Translations under genes and position numbers: made by a program
Shown: piece after piece, positions 17,946 to 26,153 of the stretch
How the letters are laid out: the number at the start of each line of letters is the position of its first letter
Numbering within the stretch: the stretch's first letter is position 1
Notes under the pieces: model-generated
What the model was told of the DNA's origin: nothing
The model's input: the letters and a program-made list of their open reading frames with translations, nothing else
Databases searched by the model: none
DNA from: CAZDVK01 sp964508915
Lineage (GTDB): Bacteria; Pseudomonadota; Alphaproteobacteria; Paracaedibacterales; CAIULA01
DNA: 64,000 bases
Reading direction: 5' to 3'
Assembly: GCA_964508915.1 (NCBI GenBank)
Contig: CAZDVK010000005.1
Span: 1 to 64,000 of the forward strand

Positions 17946-18623
17946 TTAAAACACATAAATTAGACGGGCCGTCACCCTGTGGCTTACACCAGAATATTCG
18001 TACCCTCTTTTTACACCGTTAATAGGTGTATCGTCTTTTCGAATAACAAGTTTGCCTTGTAAATTCATGGTGTATTCAGCGCCTAAAATGATGGAGTCTG
18101 TCAGTTTGTACATGGCACCTGCACCAGGTGCCATTCCTTTTGTTGTTTTTGAATATTTTTGGGCCGTAGGCGTTTGAAATGTTAAATTGCTATATTCAAA
18201 AGAAAAACGGTTGAATTCATAACCTAAACGGCCATACATAACAACCTTTGGGTTAATCGACATACCGGCAATCATAGCAACACCAAAAAAGTTTTTGGGT
18301 TTAATATTCACCTTTCCCTCAATGGTTCCGCCTGTAATAATAAGGTCCTTTTTCGCATTGATGGTCGTTATTCCACCATATACTTCGCCGCCAAAAATAA
18401 GCTTTGATCCCGCTGGTTCATGTAAATAACCAAGACTCACCCCGCCAGTTCCACCAAAAGATTTAATTGTTTGCTTTCCCTCACCACCAGCTCCGTTCGT
18501 GTAAGTGTGTTTTCCTGTTTGAAAAACAGGGCCTACGTTTAAACTAATAAATGGGCCTTTTGTAGCAGCATAAGATGATACGCAGGAAGCTAGGGTCAAT
18601 AGGGCAATACGGGCAGAAATCAT
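17946..18623 (-). CDS. Outer-membrane beta-barrel protein
   Basis: 225 residues: a signal peptide ending at SSYA, then alternating beta-strands typical of an eight-stranded OmpA/opacity-type barrel (SLNVGPVFQTG, GGVSLGYLHE, GRLGYEFNRFSFEYS, LGAEYTMNL), ending in the outer-membrane targeting residue Phe (TARLIYVF). It is probably a surface-exposed porin-like protein or adhesin. Loops are rich in Lys/Thr/Gly. It is followed 5 nt later by the YdcF-like gene. The 249-bp upstream gap (18624-18872) is AT-rich and holds the promoters of two divergent genes. Confidence 0.8.
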   Translation of the reverse strand: MISARIALLTLASCVSSYAATKGPFISLNVGPVFQTGKHTYTNGAGGEGKQTIKSFGGTGGVSLGYLHEPAGSKLIFGGEVYGGITTINAKKDLIITGGTIEGKVNIKPKNFFGVAMIAGMSINPKVVMYGRLGYEFNRFSFEYSNLTFQTPTAQKYSKTTKGMAPGAGAMYKLTDSIILGAEYTMNLQGKLVIRKDDTPINGVKRGYEYSGVSHRVTARLIYVF

Positions 18624-18872
18624 GGAAGAAAAATCCTTAAAGTTTTGTAAAAACTTTAAACATCTAATAGGACTCTCGTCAAGAGCTGGTGCATAGAAAC
18701 CGTACTTCAGGAACTTATTGTAAATTTTATTTACGAAATTTTTACAAACTAAATATAAGAAATTAATTTTTTTCTTAAAAAATTAACCTTTTTTTAATTT
18801 TTTTGCTCTACTATTAAACCATGCTCTATGGAGTTTTTATGTTTGGTAACCTCAAAACGAAAGGATATTTAA

Positions 18873-19710
18873 ATGTTAAGAATACGTAAGTTTTTGGCAA
18901 TAGCCACTTTAGGCGTTGCAGTAGCAAGCTTTGGCGATGCCTATGCAGCATCAAAACCTGGAACAGATCGTTCCGCCGGATTTGACTGTAACACTTGTAC
19001 AGCTGACTTAGGTGCAAACAAAGACACACCCTCTTGATACGCTGAAGAAATGTGCTGATTGCCATGGATCTGAAGTTTTTGACACAGGTATTGCTGCCTT
19101 TAAAGCAAATAATTGTAAAGATTCAACAGGAAGTACGTTTTCCCCTCAATGTAAGGTTTCTGTTAAAATGATGTCCAAGGCTCTTTTAAGCTTGGATCAC
19201 GTAGCACATAAAGGGAAAAACAAAGATCTGAAAAAATTGGCCAAAGAAGCCTTGGCTGCCTTCAAAAACTTGGATGCAAGCGACTTGAAACCTGCAGGAG
19301 GTTCCACAAGCCCTGGAACAGATACATCTGCCGGATTTGAATGTAATACTTGTACAGCTATTTTAGGTAGAGATAAGGCAACACCTATTGAAACGCTTCA
19401 AAAGTGTGCTGATTGCAGTGGAACAGAATCTTTCGACACTGGCCTTACCGCTTTCAGAGCACACAAGTGTAAAGCGTCTAGAGGTCAAGATTATTCAAAA
19501 CAGTGTCTTTACGCTGTAAAAATGATGTCCAAAGCTATTTTTGAAGCATCCGTTTTAGCGGAAGGTGGCAACGCCGATGCACAAAAAATTATGGACGTTC
19601 TGGGACAACTTGACAAAAGCGACATTGGTGCCGCCGTTGGTGCCGCTGCCGCTGGGTCAAAAGCAGCTGCATCTCCTGTTGCTGCACCTGCCGCAGCAGC
19701 TGGTAGCTAA
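18873..19710 (+). CDS. Exported Cys-rich tandem-repeat protein, interrupted by a frameshift
   Basis: ATG at 18873 (AAAGGA upstream) opens a frame with a signal peptide (cleavage near AYAA) and the start of repeat 1, stopping at a TGA at 19035-19037. The rest runs one frame further (+1) to a TAA ending at 19710. Joined, it has two copies of a domain of about 100 residues: SAGFxCNTCTA, KCADC, FDTG, AFxxxxCK, QC and VKMMSKA, six Cys each, then an Ala-rich tail. Repeat 2 has TPIETLQKCADC where repeat 1 would read TPLDTLKKCADC if one C of CCC is skipped. It may be a pseudogene by one-base insertion, a sequencing error, or programmed frameshifting at CCC-T. The family is not recognised. Confidence 0.65.
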
Positions 19711-19750
19711 CCCCTACTTGTGCTCTGTCGTTGAAAAAACGATAGTTCAA

Positions 19751-19785
19751 AACCATCCCCTATACACGTAGGGGATGGTTTTTTT
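19751..19785. terminator. Rho-independent terminator
   Basis: A perfect 12-bp stem AACCATCCCCTA (19751-19762) / TAGGGGATGGTT (19769-19780), then TTTTT. It ends the Cys-rich gene and, before the insertion described nearby, probably also ended ettA from the other side. Confidence 0.92.
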
Positions 19786-19803
19786 ATAACAAACTACAGC
19801 AAC

Positions 19804-19858
19804 CCTTTACCTAACTAAAGGCTTGTATTTAATCCGTTGGGGTTGGTTGGCATCTACG
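19804..19858 (-). repeat. 55-bp direct repeat A: displaced copy of the ettA 3' end
   Basis: Matches 21741-21795 at 53 of 55 positions. It encodes the last ettA residues (VDANQPQRIKYKPLVR and stop) with both differences silent, but is cut off from ettA by the 584-aa gene. The match ends abruptly at CTACG on one side and CCTTTACC on the other. Confidence 0.93.
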
Positions 19859-19870
19859 AGCTAATTGTTT

Positions 19871-21625
19871 TTATAGCTCTCCATCTGAACCATCATTATC
19901 CTCTACATCTCCATAAGCTTTTAATCGAGTTAAAACCGGCGTTGCATCAACAACACCATCAAAATCTCTTCCCAATAAATCGCCTGAGTTTATAAAACGA
20001 ATTGCCCCATCACAAAAATCTGACCACCCTCTTTCAGTTTTTTCAATAAATCCAAGTTCTTCTTGGAAATAAAAAAACCAACAAGCAGCAATATAGGTTG
20101 CATTTAACCGGTGTTGCTGCAAACGGGGATCCTTCGTTTTTTTATAAGCTGAAAACATTGCTGATATATCTTTAAGGACTTCGACTCCATCTTCCTCTGT
20201 ACGATTTGGGTTAGAACAAAGTTGATCTAACACAAGACCGCGAATGGTAAGTTGAATAATTCCAAATTCTTCGTCATTCGCAACACGGTCTAAATTGACG
20301 CCAAACATGGGTTTATCTAACTGGTTAACCTCCTCCCTTACACATTCATATTCTTCGAAAGCTTTGGTTATTGGGTTTTGTCTTTCAGATTTTTCTCTTG
20401 TTATTTCACCGGGTTCAAATGCGACATACTCACCAGTAATAATATTTCTGGCACCATGCCTTACTTCAGGAATAATACCGTCATTTTCCGTATCGTCTAG
20501 GAATGTCCTTAAGGTTCGCACAGCTAAAGGAAGACTACCAGCCCTTAAGCCTTCGTACCTTTCATAAGTTTCCACAAAACTTTTCCACAAGCTTATTCCG
20601 TTTTCAACAGCGCCACCATTTAAGAAATGTTGGCCAACCTCACTATTACTTACTAATTTAAAACCAAGAGAAGCAAAATTCCCCCCAGTTGAAAAAGGCA
20701 ATAAACCAATAGCCGAAGCATGGGTATTCCAATACCCTTGTACATTTCGCCAAAGCTGTGGGGTTAAGGCAACATTAAAACTCTCTGCAATCCTTCTTAA
20801 CCTGTAGTGGTATCGGTATTTTTCGTAATACCCCAACAAGTAGGGATTAACATCGTTATTTTCCAGAAAACCTCGAAATTTTGCCGAACCATATAAGGGG
20901 TCCATTAAACGTTCACTGCTATAGTCACACAAAAAATCCCAAAACCCTTCTAGTTCATGGTTTTGAAGAAAAGAACTATAAATTACATGATGCAGGCCAT
21001 CCAACCCCTCTTTATCTTCTTCGAAAAACAACGGAAAAAATGCACCCCCCATTGCGTCTCGAAGCCATTCTAATGTCTCCTCATCCGCCTCTAAACCATG
21101 GGTTATATTGGCACTATTTACATCTCTGTAGTTAGTTACGTTTAATAATTCTGGTTCGGAGAAACTTACCCCAAAACCAGGCAAATCATCTAAATAAAAA
21201 CTAGGAACCCGACCTTTTCCGTTATAAGAAGGGTCGTTGAGGATTTTAGATAATATCAGTTGCTTAAGACCCTCAATTTCACAAAGGATGGGGATCAAAT
21301 TAAAGTCTATATATTGATAGTCATTGTTTGAAAAACTTTCGAACTCTTTCAATACACTGTCATTTCTTTTTTTCAAAACATCTGCAAGATTTTCATAAGC
21401 TTTCAAAGTATTTACAAGATCTTCATAAGCTTTTACGAACGCACCTTCACCATTTGCACTCAAAATAGCCCTTAATAATCCAGGAAACTGACTGGCTTTT
21501 ACAGGGGGAGTACCAAACCCCTTAATTACACCGGGTGGAGCAGAGGCATACCCTGTTGTTGAAAGCACAAAAGCCAGAAACAAAATACATGATAAGTTTC
21601 TGAAAACTATAAAAATTGATGACAT
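19871..21625 (-). CDS. Exported 584-residue protein of unknown function in an inserted unit
   Basis: A signal peptide (hydrophobic LSCILFLAFVLSTTGYA, cleavage before SAPP) precedes a long, mostly helical, acidic mature protein with several Trp/Tyr-rich stretches (FWDFLCDYS, YYEKYRYHYRLRRIAES) and an acidic tail (DVEDNDGSDGEL). I recognise no family or catalytic motif. The gene is bracketed by the 55-bp direct repeats at 19804-19858 and 21741-21795, so it looks inserted at the 3' end of ettA on the same strand. Because there is no integrase, it may be a mobilised cassette. Likely a secreted host-interaction protein, by context only. Confidence 0.65.
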   Translation of the reverse strand: MSSIFIVFRNLSCILFLAFVLSTTGYASAPPGVIKGFGTPPVKASQFPGLLRAILSANGEGAFVKAYEDLVNTLKAYENLADVLKKRNDSVLKEFESFSNNDYQYIDFNLIPILCEIEGLKQLILSKILNDPSYNGKGRVPSFYLDDLPGFGVSFSEPELLNVTNYRDVNSANITHGLEADEETLEWLRDAMGGAFFPLFFEEDKEGLDGLHHVIYSSFLQNHELEGFWDFLCDYSSERLMDPLYGSAKFRGFLENNDVNPYLLGYYEKYRYHYRLRRIAESFNVALTPQLWRNVQGYWNTHASAIGLLPFSTGGNFASLGFKLVSNSEVGQHFLNGGAVENGISLWKSFVETYERYEGLRAGSLPLAVRTLRTFLDDTENDGIIPEVRHGARNIITGEYVAFEPGEITREKSERQNPITKAFEEYECVREEVNQLDKPMFGVNLDRVANDEEFGIIQLTIRGLVLDQLCSNPNRTEEDGVEVLKDISAMFSAYKKTKDPRLQQHRLNATYIAACWFFYFQEELGFIEKTERGWSDFCDGAIRFINSGDLLGRDFDGVVDATPVLTRLKAYGDVEDNDGSDGEL

Positions 21626-21740
21626 AACATAAAATCCAAATAAACAGTTGATCTAGAGATAATTATTTAAGCAAATAATTTCAAGAAAAAATAATTTACA
21701 GGTACGCTTCATAGGGGTTTTTACCAGCAGTACCTGATGT

Positions 21741-21795
21741 CCTTTACCTAACCAAAGGCTTATATTTAATCCGTTGGGGTTGGTTGGCATCTACG
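21741..21795 (-). repeat. 55-bp direct repeat B: ettA 3' end as attached to the gene
   Basis: The partner of 19804-19858; the distance from copy to copy is 1,937 bp. Copy B contains the functional end of ettA including its stop at 21744-21746. Confidence 0.93.
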
Positions 21796-23423
21796 CCATA
21801 GCGGCGCTTACGGTCTGCTTCATATGCCTCATAGTTGCCTTCAAACCATTCCACATGGCTGTTGCCTTCAAAGGCTAAAATGTGGGTGGCAATGCGGTCT
21901 AGGAAAAAGCGGTCATGGCTTATCACAATGGCGCAGCCACCAAAATCTAGCAAACCTTCTTCTAAAGAACGTAAGGTTTCCACGTCCAAATCGTTGGTAG
22001 GTTCGTCTAACAATAATACGTTAGCACCAGACTTTAAAATTTTGGCCAAATGCACACGGTTACGTTCACCACCCGATAATTGACCCACTTTTTTCTGCTG
22101 GTCGGCACCCCTGAAGTTAAACAAACTGCAGTAGGCCCGGCTGGGAATTGTTTTTTTACCCAAAATCACATCGTCGTGGCCGCCTGAAATTTCTTCCCAC
22201 ACTGTTTTTGTGGGGTTTAACGTATCACGGGATTGGTCTACATAACCCATCACAACGGTATCACCCACCCGCATGGTTCCAGAATCTGGCATTTCCTGTT
22301 GGGTTAACATACAAAACAGCGTTGTTTTACCAGCACCATTGGGGCCGATAACGCCGACAATGCCACCCTTGGGTAACTTAAAACTTAGGTCTTCAATCAG
22401 TAATTTATCGCCAAAACCTTTAAACAAATGGTCTGCTTCTATAACCACATCGCCCAAACGGGGACCTGGGGGAATATGCAAACTGCCCTCCCCTTGACCT
22501 TGGTCATAATTTTGATTCAACAAATCTTCATAAGCTTGAATACGGGCCTTGCTTTTGCTTTGGCGCGCTTTAGGTGATTGACGAATCCATTCCAATTCAC
22601 GGGCTAACTGCTTTTGGCGGTTGCCTTCACTTTTTTGTTCTAATTCTAACCGTTTTTGTTTTTGTTCTAGCCAACTGGAATAGTTGCCTTCAAAGGGGAA
22701 ACTTTGGCCACGGTCAAGCTCTAAAATCCACCCCACCACGTTATCCAAAAAATAACGGTCATGGGTGACCAAAACAACAGTACCTGCATATTCCTGTAAG
22801 TGACGTTCCAACCACGCCACCGATTCGGCATCTAAGTGGTTGGTAGGTTCATCTAATAACAACAAATCTGGTTTTTGAAGCAATAATTTGCACAAAGCCA
22901 CCCGGCGCTTTTCACCGCCCGACAAACCAGAAACCTGTGCATCCCCCGGTGGACAACGCAACGCATCCATGGCAATTTCAATTTTTCGGGGTAAATCCCA
23001 GGCATCTAAATGGTCAATTTTTTCTTGAAGTTCGCCCTGCTTGGTGATGAGGTCGTTCATCTCATCATCGGTCATAGGCTCAGCAAACTTTAGGTTGATA
23101 GCCTCAAAATCATCTAGCAACGCCTTGGTTTCAGCAACACCATCCATCACATTATCAAAAACTGACTTAGATGGGTCTAATTCCGGTTCTTGGGCTAAAT
23201 AACCAACTTTAGCCCCTTCAGCAGCCCAGGCTTCGCCATTAAATTCCTTATCATAACCCGCCATAATTTTCATTAACGTGGATTTACCCGCCCCATTAGG
23301 GCCGATAATACCAATTTTGGCACCAGGCAGGAACGATAGCCAAACATCCTTCAGTACGTCACGACCACCTGGGTAAGTTTTAGATAACCCCTTCATGACA
23401 TAAACGTAACTGTAGGATGCCAT
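21744..23423 (-). CDS. ettA: Energy-dependent translational throttle protein EttA (ABC-F)
   Basis: A 559-residue tandem ABC-F ATPase without membrane segments, the normal EttA length. The first Walker A is IGPNGAGKST at about 39-48, the signature is LSGGEKRRVAL and Walker B is LLLLDEPTNHLD. The charged linker/arm (ELEWIRQSPKARQSKSKAR) is typical of EttA. The second cassette has GPNGAGKTT, LSGGERNRVHLAK and LLLDEPTNDLD. It binds the ribosomal E site and gates translation by ATP/ADP ratio. Its 3' end is intact in this copy, but a duplicate of the last 51 coding bases lies 1.9 kb away. Confidence 0.95.
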   Translation of the reverse strand: MASYSYVYVMKGLSKTYPGGRDVLKDVWLSFLPGAKIGIIGPNGAGKSTLMKIMAGYDKEFNGEAWAAEGAKVGYLAQEPELDPSKSVFDNVMDGVAETKALLDDFEAINLKFAEPMTDDEMNDLITKQGELQEKIDHLDAWDLPRKIEIAMDALRCPPGDAQVSGLSGGEKRRVALCKLLLQKPDLLLLDEPTNHLDAESVAWLERHLQEYAGTVVLVTHDRYFLDNVVGWILELDRGQSFPFEGNYSSWLEQKQKRLELEQKSEGNRQKQLARELEWIRQSPKARQSKSKARIQAYEDLLNQNYDQGQGEGSLHIPPGPRLGDVVIEADHLFKGFGDKLLIEDLSFKLPKGGIVGVIGPNGAGKTTLFCMLTQQEMPDSGTMRVGDTVVMGYVDQSRDTLNPTKTVWEEISGGHDDVILGKKTIPSRAYCSLFNFRGADQQKKVGQLSGGERNRVHLAKILKSGANVLLLDEPTNDLDVETLRSLEEGLLDFGGCAIVISHDRFFLDRIATHILAFEGNSHVEWFEGNYEAYEADRKRRYGVDANQPQRIKYKPLVR

Positions 23424-23466
23424 TCACATCGCCCCTTCTTGATAAGAACTTAGATAATTTTTTCTT

Positions 23467-23967
23467 TTATGACTTAGCTGATGAAAGAACAGCTACTTGT
23501 GATTGGCCTTCAGCGCTGCTTTGACCTACAACAACTTTAATTTTTTTGCGGCGACCATTCATGCCAAGACCTGTGTTTTTGGCAATTTGGCTGCGACGGC
23601 GTGCATAGCTAGGTGATACAACAGGGTAATCAGTTGGCAAGCCCCAGCGTTCTTTATATTGCTCTAAACTCATGCCATAAACGGTATTCAAATGGCGTTT
23701 TAGCATTTGTAATTTTTTGCCATCTTCAAGACAAACAATATATTCATCTGTAATAGATTCTTCAATCGGAACAGCAGGAACAAGGGGGCTTCTATTTTTT
23801 AAGCTTCCTGGGTTTCTATTCGCATCAGCCAGTATTTGGTAAACTTTTCCAAAAACAGATTGAAGTTCCTCTAAAAGAACTTGGTGGTTTGATACATAAG
23901 CAGCCACAATTTGCGTCGTGCAATTCAGTAATTCGCTATGCGTTAGGTTTTCTGACATTCCATACAT
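23467..23967 (-). CDS. MucR/Ros family zinc-finger transcriptional regulator
   Basis: 166 residues. The alphaproteobacterial MucR/Ros signature is clear at about 75-135: YIVCLEDGKKLQMLKRHL, VYGMSLEQYKERWGLP and YPVVSPSYARRRSQIAK. The first zinc-ligand pair is reduced to one Cys as in many MucR proteins, with His93 in KRHL. These proteins bind AT-rich DNA as H-NS-like silencers and control surface and virulence genes, so regulation of the exported genes around it is plausible but unproven. The start may be the ATG at 23958 (MSEN) rather than 23967. A basic linker (GRRKKIKVVV) precedes the tail. Confidence 0.93.
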   Translation of the reverse strand: MYGMSENLTHSELLNCTTQIVAAYVSNHQVLLEELQSVFGKVYQILADANRNPGSLKNRSPLVPAVPIEESITDEYIVCLEDGKKLQMLKRHLNTVYGMSLEQYKERWGLPTDYPVVSPSYARRRSQIAKNTGLGMNGRRKKIKVVVGQSSAEGQSQVAVLSSAKS

Positions 23968-24319
23968 TCCGATAAGTTAACAATTTCTATAAATTTATAG
24001 TTGTCATTTTTAAAATGGGCAATCATTTTTAGTTATTTTGCGTAAAAATTTATTAATACAGAATAGAAGAGAGTTTTTTTTGCAACAGACGATTTAAGTG
24101 CACATGTTTATTTTGACAAATTCTTAAAGCCAAGTTTTTCTAATATCTTCTCACCCACAGTTCTTTTTCTTCTGTTCTGATGGTAAGCGTTTCGCAAAAA
24201 CTTAACTAACATGGTTGTTTATCAGCACAACAAAGGACTTTTGAAAAAAACAACATTGAATCAAAAAATAATATATTTAATATATGGTATCCCAAGTGCC
24301 AAAAACGGACAATTAAACA
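23968..24319. other. AT-rich intergenic region between divergent mucR and exported kinase-like gene
   Basis: 352 bp without a credible gene. It is AT-rich with T-tracts and a near-palindrome ATATATTTAATATAT around 24271-24285. It must carry promoters for both flanking genes. A TTGACA at 24113-24118 has TAATAT only 22 bp further on, so no good promoter pair could be fixed. Confidence 0.6.
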
Positions 24320-26143
24320 GTGTTTACAAAAATTTTTCTCATTCTTTTATGCTGCACCATTTCTTTGACTGACTGCTTGGCCAGCCGCGTATGCGAACCT
24401 GTTCAGTATCTTCAAACGCTTATGGATGAATGCGATGAATCATCTTATAAAAAATTACTGATGAATCGTTTTGTTCGAACAGGAACTTATGGTGACCCTG
24501 TTCCTGTTTATTCACCGGGCATTGACTATAATAGACAAGCCAATGATGCAGAAATGGAGGTTATGTTTACTGCCATCATGCATAGTGCCCTAGAGAACAG
24601 AGCTGTTGTTCGCGAGTGTCTTTATTCTTTAAGATCCGTAAGAAACAATAAAGATAGGTATGCTAATTACGATCAAGTCTACGAACATCATTTGGCTGTT
24701 TATGCTGTTGCAAAACTCGCCCCCCTTGCCGATCCTTTTTATACAGAAGCAGATCGTAGACTCAGTCAAAATTCCCTTGTAGCTGAAATTGACCATGTTG
24801 TCAGCGGTTCATCACCTTATGGTGGGTGTGCAGAACGCATTTTAAAACACAAAGCTTTTCAAAGAGCTCTGCAAAAATATAAAGAAACCCTTAGGAAAAA
24901 AGATGCATCAGCTAGGGAACCTTACAAAAAAACTTGGGAAGATGAAGTCGTTGAAGCAATCTATACGACAACTCCCAGAACCATACCAACTGATGCCCCC
25001 AGCAGCACTCGTGCAATTTTAGAACTGTATAGTACTGGTGGAAAACTACTTGGTAAGTACGGAAAACTGGGTGGTAAAAGTGGTTCGCCCTCCTCAATGC
25101 TGCCTGTCTATGTTTTATCACATCAGCTTGGTCTGGGGAGTCATTTAACACCTACCTTGTTTTTTGAAAATGAAGATGGAGTTATATACTGCGAAAAATT
25201 TATTAAGCTATTCGATGATGAGGCCGAAGAAAAAAGATATACAGACAGAATTCCATCCATGGGAAGTTCTGAAGCACATGTACTAGGTCGTTTGACAGAA
25301 CTAAAACGTAAACGTGTTGATGTTTCTAGGTTTTCCCCTCAAAGACAACCTAGTGAAAAGGAGTTCTCTGGTTTTCTGGAATCTGTTTCTCGGGATAGTA
25401 TTGATGATTTATTCCTTCATCAAATTCTTTTAGGTTCCAACAGATATGTCGGCCCCAACTTTTCACTTCAATATCAAAATGGTCAACTGTGCCTGGTCCG
25501 CATTGACTATGGTGGAGAGTTTTTAGAAGAACGTAGCAAAGATTTTTTTGGCTCATCTTCACCGCGTGCTTTGGAACCTTTTGGCAAAAAAGGTCAACAA
25601 ACCATAGGCGACCTTGACAAACTTCTTAACAATCCAAATTTATGGAAAAAACCCACTCTAGATGGGTTTACCCCCGAAAAACAATATAAATTAAGACAGC
25701 GCCTTCGGATTCTACACACGATGCACCAAAAAGGCTTTTTTGAAAAACACAGTCGTCGGGAAACTATGGCTGCGCTGTTTTACGTTGCGTTAAGGGCTTC
25801 AATCGAAGGCGGTACGTCTAATTACCCTTTTGTAGGAGATTATAGTTTCACACAAAACCTAGATCTAGAATCTATGGAAGAGGATCATGGCATAGAAGGC
25901 TTAAAAATGTATGCGCTTGGTAATCTTTTGTATGCTGCCTACGATCACAGTCCTAGAAGACTTGAACTAACAATAGAGCCTCCTCGGTCAGCTGATTTAG
26001 ACATAACACTCATTGACCAAGCCATTCATGACTGGATGACATTGCCTGTTAAGCAAAGACCCTTGATAAAAGAAGAATATGCGAAGGTTGACAAAAATTT
26101 TACACCCGACGGAGCGCTAAAAATCAAAGAAGCACTAGCCTAG
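24320..26143 (+). CDS. Exported protein with possible PI3/4-kinase-like fold
   Basis: 607 residues, GTG start, signal peptide (LILLCCTISLTDCLAS). The N-terminal half to about 220 is helical and charged. From about 230 it resembles the N-lobe of PI3/4-kinase-like and HipA-type proteins: a GGKLLGKYGKLGGKSG loop, then LPVYVLSHQLGLGSHLTPTL and IYCEKFIK. The catalytic loop candidate LLGSNRYVGPNFSL (371-384) aligns with GNTDRHxxNF of that group but has Asn374 for Asp and Tyr376 for His. RIDYGGEF with Asp396 matches the metal-binding IDFG. It could be an active variant, a pseudokinase effector, or a chance likeness. The exported state and lack of an operon partner suggest an effector. Confidence 0.5.
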   Translation: MFTKIFLILLCCTISLTDCLASRVCEPVQYLQTLMDECDESSYKKLLMNRFVRTGTYGDPVPVYSPGIDYNRQANDAEMEVMFTAIMHSALENRAVVRECLYSLRSVRNNKDRYANYDQVYEHHLAVYAVAKLAPLADPFYTEADRRLSQNSLVAEIDHVVSGSSPYGGCAERILKHKAFQRALQKYKETLRKKDASAREPYKKTWEDEVVEAIYTTTPRTIPTDAPSSTRAILELYSTGGKLLGKYGKLGGKSGSPSSMLPVYVLSHQLGLGSHLTPTLFFENEDGVIYCEKFIKLFDDEAEEKRYTDRIPSMGSSEAHVLGRLTELKRKRVDVSRFSPQRQPSEKEFSGFLESVSRDSIDDLFLHQILLGSNRYVGPNFSLQYQNGQLCLVRIDYGGEFLEERSKDFFGSSSPRALEPFGKKGQQTIGDLDKLLNNPNLWKKPTLDGFTPEKQYKLRQRLRILHTMHQKGFFEKHSRRETMAALFYVALRASIEGGTSNYPFVGDYSFTQNLDLESMEEDHGIEGLKMYALGNLLYAAYDHSPRRLELTIEPPRSADLDITLIDQAIHDWMTLPVKQRPLIKEEYAKVDKNFTPDGALKIKEALA

Positions 26144-26153
26144 AAAACCACTC

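Noticed and set aside
19035..19037. UGA recoded as Trp or selenocysteine in the Cys-rich gene
   Set aside because: UGA is used as a normal stop elsewhere (for example the 41004-41654 gene), and the frame after the TGA in the first reading does not continue the repeat; only the +1 frame does.
19012..19080. CADCH as a cytochrome c haem site in the Cys-rich protein
   Set aside because: The His is absent in the second repeat (CADCS), and the other Cys positions are the conserved features, which points to disulfides or metal binding instead.
19012..19710. A separate gene starting at the GTG at 19012
   Set aside because: It has no signal peptide and begins in mid-repeat, while the first frame supplies the signal peptide and the missing start of repeat 1. 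It is better read as the second part of one frameshifted gene.
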